Source: Pseudomonas chlororaphis subsp. chlororaphis (GTDB lineage Bacteria > Pseudomonadota > Gammaproteobacteria > Pseudomonadales > Pseudomonadaceae). From it: DNA of 64,000 nt. The translations under genes were made by a program, and so were the position numbers. Below the pieces are notes generated by a model. It worked only from the letters and a program-made list of their open reading frames with translations. It searched no databases and was not told where the DNA came from. The stretch is taken from the NCBI RefSeq assembly GCF_003945765.1, contig NZ_CP027712.1, positions 4,464,001 to 4,528,000 on the forward strand. The letters are read 5' to 3'. Positions 54,535 through 62,783 of the stretch are shown one piece after another (within the stretch, counting starts at the first letter, position 1; each line of letters opens with the position of its first letter).

Positions 54535-55598
54535 GGCAACGGCAGCTGTGGCCGCGGCCGGGTGTCGACGAACAGGCCCCAGCTGGAGATGAACAGCGCG
54601 GCGATCAATGGCCCGATGACAAAGCCGTTCAGGCCGAAGATCGCCAGGCCCCCCAGGGTCGAAATCAGAATCAGGTAATCCGGCATCCTGGTGTCCTTGC
54701 CCACCAGGATCGGGCGCAGCACGTTGTCCACCAGGCCGATCACGAACACCCCGTACAAGCCCAGCAGCACCCCTTGCCAGATCGCCCCGCTGAACAGGAA
54801 GTACAGGGCCACCGGGCCCCAGACGATCGCCGCGCCCACCGCCGGCAACAACGACAGCAGGGCCATCAGCACCGCCCACAGCAGCGGGCTGGGAATCTCC
54901 AGAAACCAGAAGATCAACCCGCCCAGCAACCCCTGGCTGATCGCCACCAGCACGTTACCCTTCACCGTGGCCCGCACCACCCGATTGAACTTGAGCTGCA
55001 GGCGGCGTTTCTGGTGCTCGGCCAACGGCACCGCGATGCGCACCTTGCGTACCAGTTCGGGGCCATCGCGCAAAAAGAAGAACAACAGGTACAGCATCAC
55101 GAAAAAGCTCACCACGAACTTGAAGGTGCCCTGGCCGACGCTGAACGCCTGGGTGGCGAAGAACTGGCTGCCTTGCAGCGCATTCTTGACGATTTTCTCG
55201 CGCACGCTCTCCAGCTCACCCAGGCCGAAACGGTCCAGCAGTTGCTGGAAGTACGGCGGCAGGCTGTGCTTGAACTGGTCCAGGTGACCGGCGATGTCCA
55301 GCTTGCCGCTTTCGATGCTCTGGTAGAGGTTGGCGCCCTCCTGCACCAGCAAGGTGCTGATGATCGCCACCGGCAGAATGGCGATGACCAGGCAGATGCT
55401 CAGGGTGCACAAGGCGGTCAGGTTGCGTGGCCAACCGAACTTGAGTTGCAGGCGCCGTTGCAGCGGGTCGAACAGGATGCCGAGAATCACCGCCCAGAAC
55501 ACCGGGCCGTAAAAGGGCAGCAGAAGCCAGATAAAGGCGACGGTCACCAGGGTCAGCAGAAGCAACAGGCTTTTGTGTTGCATGAGGTGCTGGTTCAT
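54531..55598 (-). CDS. AI-2E-family transporter
   Basis: 355 residues with about eight membrane helices in the AI-2E/YdiK-type arrangement: paired helices at the N-terminus (LLLLLTLVTVAFIWLLLPFYG), a large cytoplasmic or periplasmic middle region (about 95-150) and a C-terminal group of helices containing GLVDNVLRPILVG. The family includes TqsA, which exports autoinducer-2, but most members have no proven substrate. It is a single gene. Confidence 0.9.
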   Translation of the reverse strand: MNQHLMQHKSLLLLLTLVTVAFIWLLLPFYGPVFWAVILGILFDPLQRRLQLKFGWPRNLTALCTLSICLVIAILPVAIISTLLVQEGANLYQSIESGKLDIAGHLDQFKHSLPPYFQQLLDRFGLGELESVREKIVKNALQGSQFFATQAFSVGQGTFKFVVSFFVMLYLLFFFLRDGPELVRKVRIAVPLAEHQKRRLQLKFNRVVRATVKGNVLVAISQGLLGGLIFWFLEIPSPLLWAVLMALLSLLPAVGAAIVWGPVALYFLFSGAIWQGVLLGLYGVFVIGLVDNVLRPILVGKDTRMPDYLILISTLGGLAIFGLNGFVIGPLIAALFISSWGLFVDTRPRPQLPLP

Positions 55599-55765
55599 GT
55601 CCGCTCCCCGTCAATAAGGTCCAGGACGCCGCAAAGCGCTCCTACAGCGTTAGTCCGCCGGCGTTCGGCCAAGTGCCCTGTTTTATTCGTCGAGCATAGA
55701 CCCAGATCAATGCCGCCAACCGGCCCTGGCCGTACCCTCGCGACCTTTTGCCATCGACAATCGCC

Positions 55766-57103
55766 ATGACGCCCCTGACCCGTCCCGAACTGCTCGCCCC
55801 CGCCGGCACCCTGAAAAACATGCGCTACGCCTTCGCCTATGGCGCCGACGCGGTATACGCCGGCCAGCCGCGCTACAGCCTGCGGGTACGCAACAACGAA
55901 TTCGACCACGCCAACCTGGCCCTCGGCATTCGCGAGGCCCAGGCCCAGGGCAAGCGCTTCTATGTGGTGGTCAACATCGCCCCGCACAACGCCAAGCTCA
56001 AGACCTTCCTCAAGGACCTGGAGCCGGTGATCGCCATGGCCCCGGACGCGCTGATCATGTCCGACCCGGGGCTGATCATGCTGGTGCGCCGGCACTTCCC
56101 GCAGATGCCGATCCACCTGTCGGTGCAGGCCAATACGGTGAACTGGGCCAGCGTCGAGTTCTGGCAGCAACAGGGCCTGAGCCGGATCATCCTGTCCCGC
56201 GAGCTGTCCCTGGAAGAGATCGAGGAAATCCGCCAGCAAGTGCCGGCCATGGAGCTCGAGGTATTCGTCCACGGCGCGCTGTGCATGGCCTATTCCGGGC
56301 GCTGCCTGCTGTCGGGGTACATGAACAAGCGCGACGCCAACCAGGGCACCTGCACCAATGCCTGCCGCTGGAAATACCAGGCCCAGGAGGCTACGCAGAA
56401 TACCCTCGGCGAGATCGTCCAGCCGTTCCAGCCCGAGCCGACCCTGGGCCTGGGCGCGCCGACCGACCAGGTGTTCCTGCTGCGTGAGGCCAATCGCCCG
56501 GACGAAGCGATGCCAGCCTTCGAGGACGAGCACGGCACCTACATCATGAACGCCAAGGATCTGCGCGCGGTGCAGCACGTCGAGCGCCTGACGCGCATGG
56601 GCGTGCACTCATTGAAGATCGAGGGCCGCACCAAGTCGCACTTCTATTGCGCCCGCACCACCCAGGTCTATCGCCGGGCCATCGACGACGCGGTCGCCGG
56701 CCGCGAGTTCGACCGCAGCCTGATGAACGACCTGGAGTCCCTGGCCCAGCGTGGCTACACCGAAGGTTTCCTGCGCCGCCACGTGCACGACGAGTACCAG
56801 AACTACCAGAACGGCAGCTCGGTGTCGGAACGCCAGCAGTTCGTCGGCGAACTCACCGGCGAACGCCGCGACCGGCTGGCGGAAGTCAAGGTGAAGAACC
56901 GCTTTGCCCTGGGCGACCATATGGAACTGATGACCCCCAAGGGCAACTTCCACTTCGACCTGCACCAGTTGCACAACGTGCGCGGCGAGCCGATCGAGGT
57001 CGCACCGGGGGACGGACATACGGTGTACCTGCCGATCCCGGACGCCGTGGATCTGCGCTTTGCCTTGCTGATGCGCGACGTGACGGCGAACAACGCGGTG
57101 TAA
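55766..57103 (+). CDS. trhP: Peptidase U32-family tRNA hydroxylation protein
   Basis: 445 residues, the YegQ/TrhP length. The N-terminus RPELLAPAGTLKNMRYAFAYGADAVY and the cysteine cluster CMAYSGRCLLSGYMNKRDANQGTC (shown in part) are the U32 family marks. TrhP and TrhO make 5-hydroxyuridine at tRNA wobble position 34. The longer YdcP/RlhA type modifies 23S rRNA; length argues for TrhP. ATG 55766 is used; the upstream TTG has no signal. No good ribosome site is seen. Confidence 0.92.
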   Translation: MTPLTRPELLAPAGTLKNMRYAFAYGADAVYAGQPRYSLRVRNNEFDHANLALGIREAQAQGKRFYVVVNIAPHNAKLKTFLKDLEPVIAMAPDALIMSDPGLIMLVRRHFPQMPIHLSVQANTVNWASVEFWQQQGLSRIILSRELSLEEIEEIRQQVPAMELEVFVHGALCMAYSGRCLLSGYMNKRDANQGTCTNACRWKYQAQEATQNTLGEIVQPFQPEPTLGLGAPTDQVFLLREANRPDEAMPAFEDEHGTYIMNAKDLRAVQHVERLTRMGVHSLKIEGRTKSHFYCARTTQVYRRAIDDAVAGREFDRSLMNDLESLAQRGYTEGFLRRHVHDEYQNYQNGSSVSERQQFVGELTGERRDRLAEVKVKNRFALGDHMELMTPKGNFHFDLHQLHNVRGEPIEVAPGDGHTVYLPIPDAVDLRFALLMRDVTANNAV

Positions 57104-57109
57104 TCCTGA

Positions 57110-57180
57110 TTGAGGTGGCGTCGCTGATGACGCCATCGCGGGCAAGCCGGATCGCCACCCGCTCGCTTCTACACCGCAAT
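57110..57180. repeat. REP element of the second family
   Basis: Contains the inverse of the GCTTGCCCGCGAT core (ATCGCGGGCAAGC at 57137-57149) with flanking imperfect arms. It is related to 21893-21988. Confidence 0.65.
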
Positions 57181-57279
57181 AACCCTGCACCTGCATCACG
57201 TACGCCCCCTCCCCCAAATCCATCCCAACAGGCTGCGCCGACCGGTGCGGCCAGATATCCGCACGGGCCATTCTGATAT

Positions 57280-57313
57280 TATTATTTTCACAATATTGAT
57301 TTATGAAATAATA
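57280..57313. promoter_or_regulatory. AT-rich dyad upstream of the amino-acid transporter operon
   Basis: TATTATTTTCA (57280-57290) faces TGAAATAATA (57304-57313) across 13 bp. It lies in the only AT-rich patch of a GC-rich gap, about 100 bp before the substrate-binding protein gene. It may be the operon's operator (possibly for the RpiR regulator at its end) with the promoter nearby. Confidence 0.4.
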
Positions 57314-57414
57314 CATGTCATTTATAGCCACACCAAAATCACCAGGACCGAAGCACGCCAGAACGGACGGCTTGTACCCGTACCACCCCAACGCCCCTCC
57401 AAGGAGTCAACAAT

Positions 57415-58191
57415 ATGAACAAGACAGAACTTCTAGGTGCTCTGGCGCTGTGCGCCGCAAGCTTCCTGGCCCATGCCGACGAAGACAGCCTGCGTATCGG
57501 CATCGAAGCCGCCTACCCGCCCTTTTCCTTCAAGACGCCAGAGGGCAACGTCAGTGGTTTCGACTACGACATCGGCAACGCCTTGTGCGCAGAGATGAAG
57601 GTGAAATGCGAGTGGGTCATCCAGGAATTCGACGGCATGATCCCGTCGCTCAAGGTGCGCAAGATCGATGCCGTGCTGTCGTCGATGTCGATCACCGAGG
57701 ACCGGATGAAGTCGGTCGACTTCAGCAAAAAGTACTACCACACGCCGGGCAAGTTCGCGATGAAGGCCGGCAACGTGATCAACGACCCGGTGCAGGACCT
57801 CAAGGGCAAGAAAGTCGGCGTGCAACGCTCCTCGACCTACGACCGCTTCGCCACCGAGCAACTGGCCAACGCCGGGATCGAGGTGGTGCGCTACGCCTCG
57901 CAGAACGAAGCCTTCCTCGACCTCGCCTCGGGTCGTCTGGACGCCACCCTCGCCGACATCGTCAACACCGACGAGAGCTTTATCAAGACCGCGGCAGGCA
58001 AGGGTTTCGCTCTGGTCGGGCCGGACATCAGCGACCCGAACTATTTCGGCAGGGGCGCCGGGATCGCCGTGCGCAAGGGCGATAGCGCCAATGCCGCGCG
58101 CCTCAATGCGGCCATCGACGCCATCCGCGCCAACGGCAAGTACCAGCAGGTAATGGCCCGTTACTTCGCGTTCGATATCTACGGCGAATAA
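57415..58191 (+). CDS. Periplasmic amino-acid-binding protein of an ABC transporter
   Basis: 258 residues: signal peptide (MNKTELLGALALCAASFLAHA) and a type II solute-binding fold of the lysine/arginine/ornithine/histidine family (RIGIEAAYPPFSFKTPEGN, then VGVQRSSTYDRF). The ligand is probably a polar or basic amino acid or a derivative. It is the first gene of a six-gene operon (binding protein, two permeases, deacylase, ATPase, RpiR regulator). AAGGAG lies before ATG 57415. Confidence 0.92.
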   Translation: MNKTELLGALALCAASFLAHADEDSLRIGIEAAYPPFSFKTPEGNVSGFDYDIGNALCAEMKVKCEWVIQEFDGMIPSLKVRKIDAVLSSMSITEDRMKSVDFSKKYYHTPGKFAMKAGNVINDPVQDLKGKKVGVQRSSTYDRFATEQLANAGIEVVRYASQNEAFLDLASGRLDATLADIVNTDESFIKTAAGKGFALVGPDISDPNYFGRGAGIAVRKGDSANAARLNAAIDAIRANGKYQQVMARYFAFDIYGE

Positions 58192-58275
58192 GCCTGACCC
58201 AGGGCCCTGGCGCCGGCCCGTTGCCGGTGCCGCGCCCGCCTTGCGCCTCGCGGCGCTCGCTTGAGGAACTTCATC

Positions 58276-58965
58276 ATGCTCCACGGCTACGGATCGAGCA
58301 TTCTCGATGGCGCCTGGCTGACCATCAACCTGGCGCTGACCTCCATGACCCTGGCCATTGCCCTGGGCCTGGTCGGCGCGGCCTTTCGCCTGTCGCCGCT
58401 GAAATGGCTGGCGATGCTGGGCGAAGGGTATACGACCCTGATTCGCGGGATTCCCGACCTGGTGTTGATCCTGCTGATCTTCTACGGCGGCCAGGATCTG
58501 GTGAACCGCCTTGCCCTGGCGCTCGGTTACACCCGCTATTTCGACATCAACCCGTTTATCGCCGGCGTCTGCACCATGGGCTTCATTTTTGGCGCCTATC
58601 TCTCGGAGACGTTTCGCGGCGCCTTCATGGCGATCCCCAAGGGCCAGGCCGAGGCTGGCGCGGCTTATGGCATGAGTGGCGCCCAAGTGTTCTGGCGGAT
58701 TCTGGTGCCGCAGATGATTCGCTTCGCCATTCCCGGCTTCACCAACAACTGGCTGGTACTGACCAAGTCCACCGCGCTGATTTCGGTGATCGGCCTGCAG
58801 GACATGATGTTCAAGGCCAAGAACGCGGCGGACGCCACCCACGAACCCTTCACCTTCTTTCTCGCCGTGGCGGCGCTTTACCTGCTGCTGACCAGCCTGT
58901 CGTTGCTGGTGCTGCGTTATCTGGAAAAACACTACTCGGTCGGCCTCAAAGCCGCCGAACTGTGA
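58276..58965 (+). CDS. Amino-acid ABC transporter permease (HisQ type)
   Basis: 229 residues with five membrane helices and the inner-membrane EAA loop GQAEAGAAYGMSGAQVFWRILVP (about 123-145, trimmed here to GQAEAGAAYGMSG). ATG 58276 has GAGGAAC 8 nt upstream; a TTG at 58261 is in frame but would overlap that site. It pairs with the next gene as a heterodimeric permease. Confidence 0.92.
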   Translation: MLHGYGSSILDGAWLTINLALTSMTLAIALGLVGAAFRLSPLKWLAMLGEGYTTLIRGIPDLVLILLIFYGGQDLVNRLALALGYTRYFDINPFIAGVCTMGFIFGAYLSETFRGAFMAIPKGQAEAGAAYGMSGAQVFWRILVPQMIRFAIPGFTNNWLVLTKSTALISVIGLQDMMFKAKNAADATHEPFTFFLAVAALYLLLTSLSLLVLRYLEKHYSVGLKAAEL

Positions 58966-58977
58966 TTGGGAGCCCCC

Positions 58978-59676
58978 ATGATTCTCGACTACCACCTGAT
59001 CTGGGAGAACCTGCCGCTGTATTTCGGTGGCGTACTGGTGACCCTCAAAGTGCTGCTGATTTCCCTCGCCTGCGGCCTGTTGCTGGCGGTTCCATTGGCG
59101 CTGATGCGGGTGTCCCGCTCGCCGCTGATCAACTTCCCGGCGTGGCTCTACACCTACGTGATCCGCGGCACGCCGATGCTGGTGCAGCTGTTCCTGATCT
59201 ACTACGGCCTGGCCCAGTTCGAAGCGGTACGCCAGAGCCTGCTCTGGCCTTACCTCTCCAGCGCCACCTTCTGTGCCTGCCTGGCCTTCGCGCTCAACAC
59301 CGGCGCCTATAGCGCCGAACTGCTGGCCGGCAGCCTGAAGGCCACGGCCCACGGCGAGATCGAGGCCGCCAGGGCCATGGGCATGTCGCGCCTGACCCTG
59401 TACCGGCGCATTCTCCTGCCCTCGGCCTTGCGCCGGGCGCTGCCGCAGTACAGCAACGAAGTGCTGATGATGCTGCAAACCACCAGCCTGGCCTCCATCG
59501 TCACCCTCGTCGACATCACCGGCGCCGCGCGCACCGTCAGTTCGCGCTTCTACCTGCCGTTCGAGGCGTTCATCACCGCCGGGCTCATCTACCTGGTCCT
59601 GACTTTCATCCTGGTCCGCCTGTTCAAGCTCGCCGAGCGCCGCTGGCTGGCGTACCTGGCACCGCGCAAGCACTGA
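58978..59676 (+). CDS. Amino-acid ABC transporter permease (HisM type)
   Basis: 232 residues, five membrane helices, EAA loop HGEIEAARAMGMSRLTLYRR. ATG 58978 has GGGAG 6 nt upstream and starts 12 bp after the HisQ-type stop, so the two permeases are coexpressed. Confidence 0.92.
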   Translation: MILDYHLIWENLPLYFGGVLVTLKVLLISLACGLLLAVPLALMRVSRSPLINFPAWLYTYVIRGTPMLVQLFLIYYGLAQFEAVRQSLLWPYLSSATFCACLAFALNTGAYSAELLAGSLKATAHGEIEAARAMGMSRLTLYRRILLPSALRRALPQYSNEVLMMLQTTSLASIVTLVDITGAARTVSSRFYLPFEAFITAGLIYLVLTFILVRLFKLAERRWLAYLAPRKH

Positions 59677-59685
59677 GGAGCTGTT

Positions 59686-60798
59686 ATGGAACACATTCAA
59701 TACCGCTTGCCCTGGAGCGCTTCGGGTACCGAACGCCAGCTGACGCTGTTTCGTTTCGGCAGCGGGCCGCGCAAGGCCTACATCCAGGCGTCCCTGCACG
59801 CCGACGAGCTGCCGGGCATGCGGGTGGCCGTCGAACTCAAGCGGCGCCTGCTCGAACTGGAAGAACAAGGCCGCCTGACGGGGGTGATAGAGCTGGTGCC
59901 GATGGCCAACCCGATCGGCATCGCCCAGATGTTCCAGGCCACCCACCAAGGCCGCTTCGAGTTCGGCAGCGGCAAGAACTTCAATCGCGATTTCCCGGAG
60001 CTGACCGAGGCCGTGACGCCGTTGCTGGAAGGCCGGCTGGGCGACGACGCCAGCGCCAACATCGCGCTGATCCGCCGCGCCCTGCTCGATGCCCTGGCGG
60101 ACATGCCGGCGCCAGACTCGGAACTCGACGGCCTGCGCCGCCTGTTGTTGCAACATGCCTGCGATGCCGACGTGGTGCTGGACCTGCACTGCGACTTCGA
60201 GTCGGTGATGCTGCTGTACGCCATGCCGCAGAACTGGCCACACCTGCGCTCTCTGGCCGCGCGCCTGTACGCAGGGGTCGCCCTGCTGGCCGAGGCCGCG
60301 GGCGGCAGCGCCTTCGATGAAGCCTGCGCCATCCCCTGGCTACAGTTGGCCGAGCGCTTTCCGGCGGCCGATATTCCGCTGGCGTGCGTGGCCACTACCA
60401 TCGAGTTGCGCGGCATGGCCGACACCGAGCGCGCGCCCTGCGCCGACAGCGCCCAGGCCATTCTCGGCTACCTCGCCGACCAGGGCCTGATCAGCGGCGG
60501 CTGGCCGACACCGCCACCGTGCCTCTGCGAAGCGACGCCCTTCGCCGGCGCGCAGTACGCCTATGCGCCGCACCCGGGGGTGGTGAGTTTTCTGCAACCC
60601 CTGGGGGCCCGGGTCAAGGTCGGCGACCCGCTGTTCGAGGTCATCGACCCGCTGACCGATCACCACAGCCTGGTGCGCGCCGAGACCAACGGCATCCTTT
60701 ATGCCCGCGAGCGCCTGCGTTTTGCCCAACCCGGTCTGTGGCTGGCCAAGGTGGCCGGCAATACCCCCATCCGCCAGGGTCGCCTGCTCAGCGACTGA
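59686..60798 (+). CDS. Succinylglutamate desuccinylase/aspartoacylase-family deacylase
   Basis: 370 residues of the M14-like AstE/ASPA zinc family. Zinc and substrate motifs: HADELPG (His and Glu ligands), NFNRDFP, LDLHCDFE (second His) and IELRG (general-base Glu region). A beta-barrel sandwich domain closes the C-terminus (about 290-370). Family enzymes remove acyl groups from N-acyl amino acids such as N-succinylglutamate and N-acetylaspartate. Placed inside an amino-acid ABC operon, it probably deacylates the imported compound in the cytoplasm; exact substrate unknown. Confidence 0.88.
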   Translation: MEHIQYRLPWSASGTERQLTLFRFGSGPRKAYIQASLHADELPGMRVAVELKRRLLELEEQGRLTGVIELVPMANPIGIAQMFQATHQGRFEFGSGKNFNRDFPELTEAVTPLLEGRLGDDASANIALIRRALLDALADMPAPDSELDGLRRLLLQHACDADVVLDLHCDFESVMLLYAMPQNWPHLRSLAARLYAGVALLAEAAGGSAFDEACAIPWLQLAERFPAADIPLACVATTIELRGMADTERAPCADSAQAILGYLADQGLISGGWPTPPPCLCEATPFAGAQYAYAPHPGVVSFLQPLGARVKVGDPLFEVIDPLTDHHSLVRAETNGILYARERLRFAQPGLWLAKVAGNTPIRQGRLLSD

Positions 60799-60816
60799 CT
60801 CCAGAGAATCGCAACC

Positions 60817-61581
60817 ATGTACAAACTTGAAATTCAGGACCTGCACAAAAGCTACGGCGCGCACCAGGTGCTCAAGGGTGTGTCCTTGCAGGCGAAAGCC
60901 GGCGACGTGATCAGCCTCATCGGCTCCAGCGGTTCCGGCAAAAGCACCTTCCTGCGCTGCATCAACCTGCTGGAGCAGCCCAGCGCAGGCAGCATCGTGC
61001 TCAATGGCGAACCCCTCGAACTGCGCGCCAGTAAACTCGGCAGCCTCAAGGCGGCCGACCCCAGGCAGTTGCAACGCATGCGTTCGCGGCTGTCGATGGT
61101 GTTCCAGCACTTCAACCTGTGGTCGCACATGAGCGCCCTGGAAAACGTCATGGAAGCACCGGTGCATGTGCTGGGCCTGAGCAAGCAGGAGGCCCGGGAA
61201 AAGGCCGGGCACTACCTGGACAAGGTCGGCGTGGCGCACCGCATGGACGCCTGGCCGGCCCATATGTCGGGCGGCGAGCAGCAGCGCGTGGCGATTGCCC
61301 GGGCGCTGGCCATGGAACCGGAAGTGATGCTGTTCGACGAGCCGACTTCGGCACTCGACCCGGAACTGGTCGGCGACGTGCTCAAGGTGATGCAGGACCT
61401 CGCCCAGGAAGGCCGGACCATGGTCGTGGTGACCCACGAAATGGGCTTTGCCCGCGAGGTTTCGAACCAGCTGGTATTCCTCCACCAGGGCCTGGTCGAA
61501 GAACGCGGCGAGCCGCGCGAAGTGCTGGCCAGGCCCCAGTCCGAACGCCTGCGGCAGTTCCTCGCCGGCAGCCTGAAATAA
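60817..61581 (+). CDS. Amino-acid ABC transporter ATP-binding protein (HisP type)
   Basis: 254 residues with Walker A GSSGSGKS, Q-loop QHFNLW, signature MSGGEQQR, Walker B VMLFDEPTSALDPE and a switch His (VTHEMGF). It energises the two permeases. It is separated from the binding-protein and permease genes by the deacylase gene, an unusual but not rare order. Confidence 0.95.
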   Translation: MYKLEIQDLHKSYGAHQVLKGVSLQAKAGDVISLIGSSGSGKSTFLRCINLLEQPSAGSIVLNGEPLELRASKLGSLKAADPRQLQRMRSRLSMVFQHFNLWSHMSALENVMEAPVHVLGLSKQEAREKAGHYLDKVGVAHRMDAWPAHMSGGEQQRVAIARALAMEPEVMLFDEPTSALDPELVGDVLKVMQDLAQEGRTMVVVTHEMGFAREVSNQLVFLHQGLVEERGEPREVLARPQSERLRQFLAGSLK

Positions 61582-61593
61582 CCCGACGCGGCG

Positions 61594-61624
61594 CCCCCTG
61601 GCCTGGCGCTGCGCGCCAGGGGGC
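61594..61624 (+). terminator. Hairpin after the ATPase gene
   Basis: GCCCCCTGGC/GCCAGGGGGC stem with an ~11-nt loop and no T tract. It may attenuate reading into the RpiR gene. Confidence 0.45.
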
Positions 61625-61688
61625 GGCTTCGGATACACTCCGCCAACCTTGTGCCCCTCCTCCCATCCTCAGGACATGTGAGCCGGAT

Positions 61689-62597
61689 ATGCCGACCCCA
61701 CTGAAAGACACCACGGTCTATGCCGCGCCGGTGATGCGCAAACTGGCACAAATCGTTGCCGACCTGCCGCCGTCGCTGCGCAAGGTCGCGGACTTTATCC
61801 TGCGCCATCCGTTGAAGGCCGCGACGCTGACCATCGAGGAGATGGCCCACGCAACCTCGACCTCGCCGGCGGCGGTCAACCGGCTGGCCAAGACCCTCGA
61901 TCTCGGCGGCTACACCGGCATGAAGGCCGAGTTGGTGACGACGCTGCAGCAAATGGTCTCGCCGGTCGACAAGCTGCGCAACGAACTGGCCCATCGTCCC
62001 GGTGGCGCCTTCGGCCTGCACGAGCAGATCCAGAGCGCCAGCAGCAACCTCGCCATGGCGGCGACCAACAATCATGCCCAGACCTTCGACGCCTTCGTCA
62101 CCAGCCTGGTCCAGGCGCGCAAGATCTACATCCTGGGCTTTGGCAACAGCGTCTACTTCGCCGGCCTCGCCGCCTCGACCCTGATGCCTTTCTGTGCCGA
62201 CGCCACCGCCATCAGCATGGAGGGCGGCAACGAAAATGCCGCCTACCGCCTGGCCGCGATCACCGATCAGGACGTATTGCTGGCCATCTCCCTGCCGCGC
62301 TACTCCCTCGATACCCTGCAACTCGCCCGTTTCGCCAACGAACGCGGCGCCTCAGTGCTGGCCATCACCGACTCGCCTGCCTCGCCGCTGGCCAGCATTG
62401 CCGAACATGTGCTGTTCGCCCCCGCCGACCATCCGGTGATGACCAGCTCCAACATCGCGGTGCTGGCCCTGATCGAAGGCTTGGTGGCCGGGGTGATGGC
62501 GCGCAACAAGGAAGCGGTCAAGCTGGCGACCGAGCTGACCGAAAGCGTGATGTCCTACCTGCATATCCCGGGCAGCGGCAAACCGCGCAAGCCGTGA
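61689..62597 (+). CDS. MurR/RpiR-family transcriptional regulator
   Basis: 302 residues: N-terminal HTH_6 domain (about 15-90, including LPPSLRKVADFILRHPLKAA and SPAAVNRLAKTLDLGGY) and a C-terminal SIS domain (about 125-270). RpiR proteins bind phosphosugars or related ligands, and in Pseudomonas they also govern amino-acid and amine transport loci. As the last gene beside the transporter/deacylase operon it is the likely local regulator; ligand unknown. ATG 61689 follows about 100 bp. Confidence 0.92.
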   Translation: MPTPLKDTTVYAAPVMRKLAQIVADLPPSLRKVADFILRHPLKAATLTIEEMAHATSTSPAAVNRLAKTLDLGGYTGMKAELVTTLQQMVSPVDKLRNELAHRPGGAFGLHEQIQSASSNLAMAATNNHAQTFDAFVTSLVQARKIYILGFGNSVYFAGLAASTLMPFCADATAISMEGGNENAAYRLAAITDQDVLLAISLPRYSLDTLQLARFANERGASVLAITDSPASPLASIAEHVLFAPADHPVMTSSNIAVLALIEGLVAGVMARNKEAVKLATELTESVMSYLHIPGSGKPRKP

Positions 62598-62651
62598 GGC
62601 GGTTTTTATCGGGCTACAGGGGCTGGCTCGATGTGAATGCCTGACAGCCCC

Positions 62652-62768
62652 TGTAGCCACTGCCGCAGGCTGCGATCGGCTCCGAAGGAGCCGTGCTCTT
62701 GAGATCGCAGGAAGGTCCTGCGGGTCGAGCGCGACCCCGGCCTATCGCAGCCTGCGGCAGCGGCTACA
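62652..62768. repeat. REPIN with extended right arm
   Basis: A REP copy at 62652-62680 (TGTAGCCACTGCCGCAGG type) and an inverted copy at 62743-62768. Bases 62715-62767 match 9089-9141 with three mismatches over 53 bp, so a leader beyond the usual REP is conserved. Confidence 0.85.
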
Positions 62769-62783
62769 AGAGAGCCTCCAGCG

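Noticed and set aside
57433..60243. 936-codon open frame on the minus strand
   Set aside because: It is antisense to the whole ABC transporter/deacylase block; long antisense frames are common in GC-rich coding DNA. Low-complexity Gln/Gly/Val/Arg composition, no ribosome site, no family features.
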